A stretch of 9,641 nt of DNA from Aequorivita sp. (GTDB lineage: Bacteria; Bacteroidota; Bacteroidia; Flavobacteriales; Flavobacteriaceae): the NCBI GenBank assembly GCA_020435865.1, contig JAGQYZ010000036.1, positions 1 through 9,641 on the forward strand, written 5' to 3'. The translations under genes and the position numbers were made by a program. Below are positions 1 through 7,002 of the stretch, piece after piece. The notes beneath the pieces are model-generated. The model did not search any database. It was not told where the DNA came from and was given only the letters and a program-made list of their open reading frames with translations. Every line of letters starts with the position of its first letter. Within the stretch, counting starts at the first letter, position 1.

Positions 1-2383
1 TATCGTTTAAAAGCTTTTCTGCTTTACTTTTTTTGAGTTTTCTTGAATTGAGCAATACAATTGAGGGCTTTTCATCTAAATGAACTTTTAACAAGTAATT
101 TTTCTTCTCAAATTCAGCATAACCTCCAGATGCGACTGGTTTATGAATGGTGATATGCATTTCGTTGGAAGTGAATTTGCTTTCTATTTTGGTCTTTAAA
201 AACACATCCTTCTTATAACTGTTGGTTTCCCCATCATCTTCGTAGAGCTCAAATGAAGAATCTTCAGTATGTGATGGGAAAAATTCAAAGATTTTTGGAG
301 CATTTTTTTGTTCGCCCACATACTGCATAATTGGCATTTTGGGAATGATTGCACCTTCACGGACAAACATTGGAATTGTTTCTAATTTTACCCCATAATC
401 CAAGTTAATTGGACCTTTGTAAGTCTTCTTTGGGTTGTGAAAATCCACCCAGTTGCCTTTTGGGAGATAAACTTGTCTTGAATTGACATTTTCATTGACT
501 ACAGGTGCTACTAAGATTTCTTTCCCAAAGAAAAACTGGTCATTAATCTCCATGGTTTTTTCTTCTTTAGGAAACTCCAATGGCATAGCTCTAAGAATGG
601 GCACTCCAGTATCATAAGCTTCACGAGCATAGGTATAGAGATAAGGCAATAATTGGTATTTCATCTCTATGGATTGCTTTGCAATTTTTTCTGCTTCTTC
701 ACCAAACAACCAAGGCTCTACAGCATTATCGCCCTCGTGATGTGCCCTACTAAGCGGATTGAAAACTCCAAATTGAAGCCATCTTACATACAACTCAGTG
801 AATTCTTTATAATCTGTAATATCACCACAATAGCCAGAAATATCAGTTGTCCAAAAGGGAATTAGACCCATTCCTGCAGAAAGCCCTAAAGGTATTTGAT
901 TTGCCAGATTTTCCCAGCCATCGTTAACATCTTCACCATTACCACTATCTCCAGACCAACCAAAAGTGTATCGCTGTAAACCTGCATAAGCAGCTCGAGT
1001 CATTTGGAAAACCCGTTGGTTGGGATTGTGCTTTTCAAATTGTTCAGTCACTACTTTATCCCAAGTAAATCCATAAACATTATGAATTTCAGCATGAGTT
1101 CCTAAAACATGTTTCATGTGCAATCTGTCAGTACTCTCTTCATTGCTCCATGCCGGTTCGCCCATGTCGGTCCAAAAGCCTTTGACTCCGTCATTTAAAG
1201 GCTGTTGTTGTAAATCACCCCACCAATCTGCAACTCCTGGGTTTGTAAAATCCACAACGCCTGCATTTCCACCCCAAGGCCAAGGCATATTGTAAGTTTC
1301 ACCTGTGCGGTCGTCTAATGCAAAAAAGCCTTTGTCATTAGCTTCTTGCCACTGCTTTTCGGTAGCTTGAGAAATTACTGGGTCTTGAGAAACAATCACT
1401 TTAAAACCTTTCTCGCTTAAATCGGATAACATTTTCTTTGGGTTTTGGTAACGGTCTTTTCTCCATTCAAAATTTTGAAGTCCATCTACCCATCCTATAT
1501 CTTGGTAGATGATGTCGCAGGGAATTTCACGTTTTCTATACTCCTCTGCAATTTCCCTCGTTAAAGTTTCATTTGTTAAAAGCCCCCTACTTTGTGACCA
1601 TCCCAATGCCCATTTTGGCGGCATGATTGGACTCCCAGTTAACCGTGTGTAATTACCAATAATTTCTTTGTAATCCTTTCCATAAAAGAAGTAATAGACA
1701 AATGCTCCATCAGGTGCCGAAAATGTGAGTTGATTTGAGTTTTTTTCGCCAAAATCGAATTTTGTTTTGTAGGTATTATCAAGGAAAATGCCATAATTAT
1801 AGCTACTCATAAAAAACGGGATGCTCTTGTAAAGTGGATCTTCAATGTCTGAATAACATGGTTTGTCACTATTCCACATAGTGTAAGAGTGACCTTTTCT
1901 ATCTAATGGACCAGTTTTTTCTCCTAAACCTAAAAAGTGTTCATCACTTCTTATAACTTTTGATGTGGTAATTTGTGTTCCCTCAACTTTATAAGGCTGT
2001 ACATCATCATCGCCTAAAATCAACCGTTGATATTTATTAAAAATTTGTGTTTTGAAAGGCGATTTGTTGATAACAACCCTTAATTGATCTGTGAAAATTT
2101 CATAATTGGAAACGGATTCGTTAACTTCAATGGTATAATCCTTATCGAATTCCTCATTAATAACAGCAAAGGAGTTATTGCTTCTATGGAATAAACCATC
2201 AGGTGAATACCAAAACTTAATGTTCTCACCATCCAAAAACTTCAGTTTTACTTTAGCGCCATTGTCCAATGAAAAGGTTACTGAATTATTATTCTTTTCA
2301 TATCTCACTATACTTTGAGTATCTTGAGAAAAAAGTGGATTAAAAAAAAATGCTGTTAATATGAATGAATAAAGTAATCGCAT
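1..2383 (-). CDS. GH31 alpha-glucosidase family enzyme, periplasmic, C-terminus cut by window edge
   Basis: A reading frame stays open from the ATG at 2383 to the left edge, giving 794 codons with no stop. Residues 1-19 look like a Sec signal peptide (MRLLYSF..., cleavage near LFS-QD) with no lipobox, so a periplasmic soluble enzyme is expected. The N-terminal beta-sandwich spans about 25-250 and the (beta/alpha)8 barrel begins near MPPKW (254-258). DIIYQDIGW (290-298) carries the usual subsite -1 Asp. GFWTDMGEP holds the likely nucleophile D406, and GWSGDSG holds the likely acid/base D479. R546 and H548-H549 match the conserved R.H motif. A GH31-type beta region follows, including ELYEDDGE. 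GH31 enzymes are retaining, mostly exo-acting alpha-glucosidases, though some flavobacterial members act as dextranases. Beside GH66, the inferred job is cleaving imported isomalto-oligosaccharides to glucose. Alpha-xylosidase is less likely because the motif is WTDMGEP rather than KTDFGE. The missing end is probably a short C-terminal beta-domain segment. Confidence 0.93.
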   Translation of the reverse strand, partial: MRLLYSFILTAFFFNPLFSQDTQSIVRYEKNNNSVTFSLDNGAKVKLKFLDGENIKFWYSPDGLFHRSNNSFAVINEEFDKDYTIEVNESVSNYEIFTDQLRVVINKSPFKTQIFNKYQRLILGDDDVQPYKVEGTQITTSKVIRSDEHFLGLGEKTGPLDRKGHSYTMWNSDKPCYSDIEDPLYKSIPFFMSSYNYGIFLDNTYKTKFDFGEKNSNQLTFSAPDGAFVYYFFYGKDYKEIIGNYTRLTGSPIMPPKWALGWSQSRGLLTNETLTREIAEEYRKREIPCDIIYQDIGWVDGLQNFEWRKDRYQNPKKMLSDLSEKGFKVIVSQDPVISQATEKQWQEANDKGFFALDDRTGETYNMPWPWGGNAGVVDFTNPGVADWWGDLQQQPLNDGVKGFWTDMGEPAWSNEESTDRLHMKHVLGTHAEIHNVYGFTWDKVVTEQFEKHNPNQRVFQMTRAAYAGLQRYTFGWSGDSGNGEDVNDGWENLANQIPLGLSAGMGLIPFWTTDISGYCGDITDYKEFTELYVRWLQFGVFNPLSRAHHEGDNAVEPWLFGEEAEKIAKQSIEMKYQLLPYLYTYAREAYDTGVPILRAMPLEFPKEEKTMEINDQFFFGKEILVAPVVNENVNSRQVYLPKGNWVDFHNPKKTYKGPINLDYGVKLETIPMFVREGAIIPKMPIMQYVGEQKNAPKIFEFFPSHTEDSSFELYEDDGETNSYKKDVFLKTKIESKFTSNEMHITIHKPVASGGYAEFEKKNYLLKVHLDEKPSIVLLNSRKLKKSKAEKLLND

Positions 2384-2395
2384 ATTGTTTTTTTT
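2384..2395 (-). promoter_or_regulatory. A-rich translation leader of the GH31 gene
   Basis: On the minus strand the 12 bases before the GH31 ATG read A8 then CAAT, directly after the T8 run of the terminator. There is no Shine-Dalgarno-like purine motif. An A-rich, SD-free leader is normal for Bacteroidota. No -33 TTTG / -7 TAnnTTTG promoter could be recognised in the intergenic space, so a separate promoter for GH31 is not supported by eye. Confidence 0.4.
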
Positions 2396-2423
2396 AAAAA
2401 AAAGACATCTTAAAACAGATGCC
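2396..2423 (-). terminator. Rho-independent terminator between the PKD lipoprotein gene and the GH31 gene
   Basis: On the minus strand GGCATCT (2423-2417) pairs with AGATGTC (2410-2404) across the 6-nt loop GTTTTA. This makes a 7-bp stem with one G-U pair. Eight T residues follow immediately (2403-2396). The layout is that of a classic intrinsic terminator, starting 24 bases after the TAG stop of the upstream gene and ending 12 bases before the GH31 ATG. All flanking genes run the same way, so it probably works as a partial terminator or 3'-end stabiliser. It should lower GH31 expression relative to the surface lipoproteins. The opposite strand has no T run after the stem, so it is one-directional. 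Confidence 0.75.
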
Positions 2424-2447
2424 TTCTATTGTCAGACTATATTTAGG

Positions 2448-3707
2448 CTAAATTAATTGAAAACTTATCTGACCAGTGTATAAGTTTATGGTAATTATAT
2501 AGTTTCCTTGATTAGTAGAAGTAACCGACCATTTATTGTCTGGTCCATCACAGGCATGGGTGATAATGAAATCATTTCCAGTTAAATCGGCGCCATTATT
2601 GGGAGAATTAACCCAATCACCATCACACCAATCTCCTGTAAAGAGTGAAAATTTAAAATCACCTGGCGTTAAAGTTCCTTGATAAGTGAACTCAAAGGCA
2701 TCGGCATCACTTTGGGTAAATGCTTCTGGACTTCCGATATTCCAACCACTGGCCGAAGCGTCTCCAACAATATAGATTCCAGAATATGCCGGAGTCTGTT
2801 CGACAAATTGAATGGTGTCATCCGCAAGATTAACCGTGATTTTATATCTACCTTGCGTATCGGATGTCACGACCCATTTGTTATCTGGGCCGTCACAGCC
2901 ATGTGTAACAATAAATTGAGAACCCGTTAAATCATCGCCGTTATTAGGTGAATTGATCCAATCGCCATCACACCAATCACCTGAAAAAGTAGCTATTTTC
3001 AACTCACCTGGAGTTAATAATCCTTCAAAAGTAAACACAAAAGGATTGCTAGCATTTTGTACAAAAGCTTCTGGTGAACCAATATTCCAACCACTTGGAG
3101 AGGCATCACCAATGATGTACAAATTACTATAAGCTGGCATAAAAGAGGTCACTACAACATCTATAGATATTTCGTCGGAGCCTCCTGCTCCCGTACTCAC
3201 CAGGGTTACTGTATATGTTCCTTCAGATGCATAGGTATAACTTGGGTTCTCTTCGGTTGACGTTCCTGTGCCATCTCCAAAATCCCAAGCATAGGTGGTA
3301 GTATTTTGGCTTAAATTCTGAAAGTTGATGGTGAATTCCGTTATGTCATCCAACTCATAGGAAAAATTAGCTTCTGGATTGCCTATAACACTTACTTCAT
3401 GAGAAACGGTACTTTCATTCTCTCCATTAATGGCCGTTAACATTACTGTATATGTGCCTATTGTTTCAAATAAATGGCTTGGGTGTTTTTGATAAGATGA
3501 TTCGCTTCCATCCCCAAAATCCCACTCATAATATTCCGCATTCACACTTGTGTTTGTAAAACTTATTAATTGTGGTGTGCCAGAAACTGCTTCAAAAGTG
3601 AATTCAGCCGTAGGATCTGGCATGCTGTCAATTACGTTATCATCATCAGAACAACCCACCAAAGCCATCAATAAAAACAGTATGTAATATTTAAATGTAT
3701 GTCTCAT
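2448..3707 (-). CDS. PKD-domain lipoprotein with two SusE/SusF-type glucan-binding modules
   Basis: This 419-residue protein has a lipoprotein signal (ALVGC, lipid Cys19) followed by SDDDN, an Asp-rich tract typical of surface-exported Bacteroidota lipoproteins. Two PKD domains follow, at about 32-108 and 112-188, each with WDFGDG (62-67 and 141-146) and a GTYTV strand. Two tandem modules then occupy about 194-304 and 309-418. They share GDAS.SGWNIGSPEAF, GDWCDGDW, NSPNNG, DLTG and CDGPDNKW, and are about two-thirds identical by hand count (70 of 106). The modules match those of the SusE-like protein two genes upstream and resemble the starch-binding modules of Bacteroides SusE/SusF. No catalytic domain is seen. 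The inferred role is a surface glucan-binding protein in the SusF position, with PKD domains as spacers or adhesive modules. The ATG lies 10 bp after the GH66 stop and gives a clean signal peptide. Binding to dextran is inferred. Confidence 0.9.
   Translation of the reverse strand: MRHTFKYYILFLLMALVGCSDDDNVIDSMPDPTAEFTFEAVSGTPQLISFTNTSVNAEYYEWDFGDGSESSYQKHPSHLFETIGTYTVMLTAINGENESTVSHEVSVIGNPEANFSYELDDITEFTINFQNLSQNTTTYAWDFGDGTGTSTEENPSYTYASEGTYTVTLVSTGAGGSDEISIDVVVTSFMPAYSNLYIIGDASPSGWNIGSPEAFVQNASNPFVFTFEGLLTPGELKIATFSGDWCDGDWINSPNNGDDLTGSQFIVTHGCDGPDNKWVVTSDTQGRYKITVNLADDTIQFVEQTPAYSGIYIVGDASASGWNIGSPEAFTQSDADAFEFTYQGTLTPGDFKFSLFTGDWCDGDWVNSPNNGADLTGNDFIITHACDGPDNKWSVTSTNQGNYIITINLYTGQISFQLI
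2454..3128 (-). repeat. Two tandem copies of a SusE/SusF-type module inside the PKD lipoprotein gene
   Basis: Copy 1 spans about 2796-3128 and copy 2 about 2454-2783. The proteins are about 66% identical by hand count, and the DNA is also visibly similar, for example around 2611-2637 and 2956-2982 where the GDWCDGDW segment is encoded. This indicates a fairly recent internal duplication. Each copy carries one Cys in GDWCDGDW (C246, C361) and one in CDGPDNKW (C271, C386). Confidence 0.85.
3144..3614 (-). repeat. Two tandem PKD domains
   Basis: Two Ig-like PKD units of about 77 residues lie just after the lipid anchor. Each has the hallmark WDFGDG, then a NPSYTY- or HPSHLF-type turn and a GTYTV strand. 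The two copies are clearly more diverged from each other than the two C-terminal modules are. Confidence 0.88.
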
Positions 3708-3717
3708 AATGCTAATT

Positions 3718-5475
3718 TTAATTTTCGAACACCACCATGCTCCAATAGCTTAGGTAAGGTATTTTGAAGGTTACTTGTCCATTAGTGTTTTGGAATTCCA
3801 ATTCTTGGGAAGCCCCACCATTATAATCAGGTGAAGCAAACCAAACTTTAGAAACATTACTGTTTGAATGAATGCTTATCTCAAGGTCACTGAAGCTGGT
3901 AGGTTGGGTTTGCACCCTGTTGTTATCCCTCCAATCTAAGGTGGCTACACCATTGAAGTTTATCAATTGGAAGCTTTCACGATTATCGAATTGTTTCCCA
4001 ACAACGGAAATATTACCAAAAACAGGTGGCCAGTTGTTGATCCCAACTTGCGGAGATGAAACTTCTGGAAGTACGGTATTACCGCCATCTCTTAAAATGT
4101 TCTCGTAGGCCACCACAAAATCGTAGTATTCCTTCAAAGAAGATTTTAACTCATCATCCATAGCCAAGTTGTTGTATGGAAAATATTCTTTGGACAGCAT
4201 GTGCTCCCCAAGCTCCAAATGGTCTCCGCCAAAGGCAAAAATCACAGCATCCGTCATTAAAACACTGGGCGTATTGAAATAGCCTTCGGAAGCATTATAA
4301 TTCATATAGGCAGCTAAAACCGTATTGAGGTTTCCATTGGACATTTCGTAATTTTCTAAGATGACTTGAGCCAAATCGGCATATTGAGACCGCGTCCAAA
4401 CTTCAGTATAAGCAAAGTCCATTGGTGTAGAAAGAATTTCGCTTTGTCCATATTGTGCAACGGCATTCAGCACATGCTTTTTGTCTGGGAAAGCGGCGGT
4501 CAACTCATTTAGAAAATTATGGAAACCATTCCTCATATTTACCTGATATCCTCCGTAGGTATAAACGTTGCCTCTATCTCCCAGTTGGTCTAAATGCCAG
4601 CCATCAAAATCCAAATTGTTATAGACATCTTCTGTTTTGCTGAAAATATAATCTTGCCAATCGCTATTGTTCGGGTCGGTTACCCATATAGAACCCAAAC
4701 CACCAAGATCGTGACGGTTGATATCGTTATGGAACTGGTCATTAAAAATCACCCAATCTTCCTGAAAACCATCGCCAGATTCTGGATTCCAAGCACCATA
4801 TAACAAGTCATAGAACATGGAAGCCATATTAAGGTCATGCCCTTCGTCTATATAACCTTTTACGGTATTGAATTTAATTTCCCTGTTGAATAAATCCGTC
4901 CATTGGTCCAGAGGCGCTCCAGCATCATCCAATGGTAGCGGAATATGGTGTTTGCTTAACCAATCGTAATACTGGAGACCGTTGATTTGATAATCCTTTA
5001 GATTGTTGAGAATAGAACTTCTTTGCGATTCTGAAATGTTCCCAAAATCGGACAAAAAGCCATATCTAGGAAATTTGGTCCAATCGGAGGACACATCTAC
5101 TCCAACAGTGCCTAAAATGGTTTCTTCACCATCCGTCTGTTTTACCAACTCTACCATGTAGCCCTTAAAATCTTCGGAAGGTGGTTGCCAACTCCAAGCT
5201 GTTTGTGCTAGTGGTTCTTCGTGGACAGTTTCGCCCAAATACTTGTATCTTACCAAAGTATTTGGATGCACAGAACTCACCGTGAAATCTACTTGTTCAC
5301 CAGGATTGTATCTCGCTTTGTCTTTTTTTAAATTCAAAATTTCAACATAGGAAGACGGGAAATTCGACACTTCCTGAACCGAATCATTGTCATCATCGCT
5401 ACAAGATGTTATCAATAGAAATCCGATAGCTATTGCTAATGAAACTAATTGTATGCTTGTTTTTCTTGATTTCAT
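3718..5475 (-). CDS. GH66 endo-dextranase, surface lipoprotein
   Basis: This 585-residue protein has a lipoprotein signal (LITSC, lipid Cys25) and an SDDDN tract that suggests export to the cell surface. An N-terminal Ig-like domain (about 40-130, with YNPGEQVDFTV) precedes a GH66 barrel at about 135-465. Family marks are QYYDW (168-172), DGWHLDQLGD (291-300) and YTEVW (356-360). By analogy with Streptococcus mutans dextranase and the cycloisomaltooligosaccharide glucanotransferases, D296 is the likely nucleophile and E358 the acid/base. A C-terminal beta domain (about 485-585) contains QLINFNG and DWRDNN. The D-to-E distance is 62 residues, and no carbohydrate-binding domain of the kind found inside cyclising GH66 enzymes is inserted, so hydrolytic endo-dextranase (alpha-1,6-glucan) is favoured. 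The gene starts 9 bp after the susE-like stop and ends 10 bp before the PKD lipoprotein gene. Whether it mainly hydrolyses or also cyclises cannot be settled from sequence. Confidence 0.93.
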   Translation of the reverse strand: MKSRKTSIQLVSLAIAIGFLLITSCSDDDNDSVQEVSNFPSSYVEILNLKKDKARYNPGEQVDFTVSSVHPNTLVRYKYLGETVHEEPLAQTAWSWQPPSEDFKGYMVELVKQTDGEETILGTVGVDVSSDWTKFPRYGFLSDFGNISESQRSSILNNLKDYQINGLQYYDWLSKHHIPLPLDDAGAPLDQWTDLFNREIKFNTVKGYIDEGHDLNMASMFYDLLYGAWNPESGDGFQEDWVIFNDQFHNDINRHDLGGLGSIWVTDPNNSDWQDYIFSKTEDVYNNLDFDGWHLDQLGDRGNVYTYGGYQVNMRNGFHNFLNELTAAFPDKKHVLNAVAQYGQSEILSTPMDFAYTEVWTRSQYADLAQVILENYEMSNGNLNTVLAAYMNYNASEGYFNTPSVLMTDAVIFAFGGDHLELGEHMLSKEYFPYNNLAMDDELKSSLKEYYDFVVAYENILRDGGNTVLPEVSSPQVGINNWPPVFGNISVVGKQFDNRESFQLINFNGVATLDWRDNNRVQTQPTSFSDLEISIHSNSNVSKVWFASPDYNGGASQELEFQNTNGQVTFKIPYLSYWSMVVFEN

Positions 5476-5484
5476 GTTTAAAAA

Positions 5485-6990
5485 TTATTGGGCAGTTATT
5501 GTCATGGTTTCAGTTGTTAGATTTACTCTAATTTCATAGTTTCCTGCTTGGCCACTTTGTAATTTCCATTTATTATCAGGCCCGTCACAACCAACCGTAT
5601 AAATGAAACTAGTATTGTTTATGGATTGATTTGCAGTAGCGGCATTAATCCAATCACCATCGCACCAATTACCTACAAACTTTGAAATTTTAAATTCCCC
5701 TGTTGGATTATCCGCTCCAAGAGGTCCCGTAAATACATATTCGCCATTAACATATTGCATTGCTGTAGGATTCGCTATGTTCCAACCATTAGGTCCACCA
5801 TCACCAATTAAATAGAGAGATATAGGTTTAAACTGTATAGTGTTGTTTTGTGTGTTCAGTATAATTTTATAGCGGCCTTTTGTTGCGTCAGTAACAATCC
5901 ATTTGTTATCCAAATCACAACCTGAATTCTGGTCTACAGAACCATTGGTCAAAGTTTCGTTGTCGTTAAATGGTCTATACCATTCACCACACCAATCACC
6001 TAGTGGTCCAGCAAAAATTTTAAAGTTCCCTGGGTTTAACTGTCCTTCATATGAAAAGATAAATGGGTCTGCGCTACTTTGTACAAAGACTTCAGGCGAG
6101 TCAATATTCCAACCACTTTCTGAAGCGTCACCTACAATCCATAGATTTGGAAAAGGTGGTGTATTTGAAGCGGTTTCTACAATTTCAATTTGAATTGTTA
6201 GATGAAGTAAATCAGCCGTAACCTTATAAGCTTCGTCTGGACCTAGCTCCGCATCAATAGTCCATTGCAAATCGTCACCACTGCCACCTTCGTTATACAC
6301 CATTTTTGAATCGTCAGTAGGATCTTTTGTGTAAAAATCTTGACACCAACACCCATCTTGGTTTACAGCAAACTTGAAATTACCCAAAGACAATGGGCCT
6401 TCATAAACAAAAACTCCTCTGGTATTGTTTGATGCTTCCAATTCGGTTGCACTGCCAATGTTCCAGCCATTTGGAGTGGCATCACCAACAATGTAAAGGT
6501 GCTCAGTAACTGGTTTAAAGGTTGTAACTGAAAAATCAGCTAAGGCTATTTGATCCTGAACTGATGTGTCCAACACATCTGCAACCACTCTTGCTTTTAA
6601 GTCGTATGTTTCATTGGTATTTGAACCATAGTCAAGCAATATTTGATTAAGATTTCCGTAGGTGATGTCATAAGAATACGTGTTTTGTACATCAGAAAGA
6701 AATGTTGCTATTGGTGCAGAAAAATCTCCAGAAGCAAGATCCATTTGCAATGTATACTTAATAGCTGAACCTGTATTTTGGTTGGTTCCACTAGACCAAT
6801 TCAAACTTACTGTACTGTTGAAAAAGATTTCTTCCAAAAGAATGTCCTGCTGTGAAACAGAAAGTGACAGTTCATTATCTTGGTCAAATGAATGATCAAC
6901 CAAATCATCATCACATGAGGAAACCGTAAAAAGAATCAGCGGCAAAACTAATATTGCCAAAGCTTTTATTTTATTTCTAATATTTTTCAT
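5485..6990 (-). CDS. SusE-like outer-membrane lipoprotein with three glucan-binding-type modules
   Basis: This 501-residue lipoprotein has its lipid Cys at 26 (VSSC) followed by DDD. Residues about 38-158 form the SusE N-terminal Ig-like domain, with VSLNWSSG and the AIKYTLQMD strand typical of that family. Three tandem modules follow at about 163-272, 281-388 and 390-501. Each opens with a version of LYIVGDA..NGWNI, and each has a Trp/Cys-rich loop (DGCWCQDF, GDWCGEW, NWCDGDW). Modules 2 and 3 also keep the second Cys (C358, C468) next to a DNKW motif. Module 1 lacks it and has a CWC pair (C214, C216) instead. SusE-type proteins sit on the cell surface and hold glucan near the SusC/D transporter, and the position directly after susD fits that. 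The gene begins 12 bp after the susD stop. The ligand is inferred from the neighbouring GH66 gene. Confidence 0.93.
   Translation of the reverse strand: MKNIRNKIKALAILVLPLILFTVSSCDDDLVDHSFDQDNELSLSVSQQDILLEEIFFNSTVSLNWSSGTNQNTGSAIKYTLQMDLASGDFSAPIATFLSDVQNTYSYDITYGNLNQILLDYGSNTNETYDLKARVVADVLDTSVQDQIALADFSVTTFKPVTEHLYIVGDATPNGWNIGSATELEASNNTRGVFVYEGPLSLGNFKFAVNQDGCWCQDFYTKDPTDDSKMVYNEGGSGDDLQWTIDAELGPDEAYKVTADLLHLTIQIEIVETASNTPPFPNLWIVGDASESGWNIDSPEVFVQSSADPFIFSYEGQLNPGNFKIFAGPLGDWCGEWYRPFNDNETLTNGSVDQNSGCDLDNKWIVTDATKGRYKIILNTQNNTIQFKPISLYLIGDGGPNGWNIANPTAMQYVNGEYVFTGPLGADNPTGEFKISKFVGNWCDGDWINAATANQSINNTSFIYTVGCDGPDNKWKLQSGQAGNYEIRVNLTTETMTITAQ
5488..6504 (-). repeat. Three tandem SusE/SusF-type modules in the SusE-like gene
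   Basis: The copies lie at about 6175-6504, 5827-6150 and 5488-5823. Copy 3 (NWCDGDWIN and CDGPDNKW) is the closest to the modules of the PKD lipoprotein, and copy 1 is the most diverged. With those two, the locus encodes five related modules on two lipoproteins. Confidence 0.83.
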
Positions 6991-7002
6991 AGTTCAATCT
7001 TT

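Noticed and set aside
653..865. Plus-strand open frame of 70 codons
   Set aside because: It lies wholly inside the GH31 coding region on the other strand, has low-complexity content and no family likeness, and is an antisense shadow.
2388..2403. T8A8 run as a separate promoter or integration site
   Set aside because: The T8 is explained as the terminator tract and the A8 as the translation leader. No promoter boxes, flanking direct repeats or mobile-element genes are present.
2679..2930. Plus-strand open frame of 83 codons
   Set aside because: It is antisense to the conserved modules of the PKD lipoprotein and has no recognisable domain or leader.
3872..4803. Three plus-strand open frames (3872-4108, 4455-4643, 4594-4803)
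   Set aside because: All are antisense to the GH66 gene, whose catalytic motifs fix the true frame.
5903..6895. Two plus-strand open frames (5903-6193, 6680-6895)
   Set aside because: Both are antisense to the SusE-like gene and show no protein-family features.
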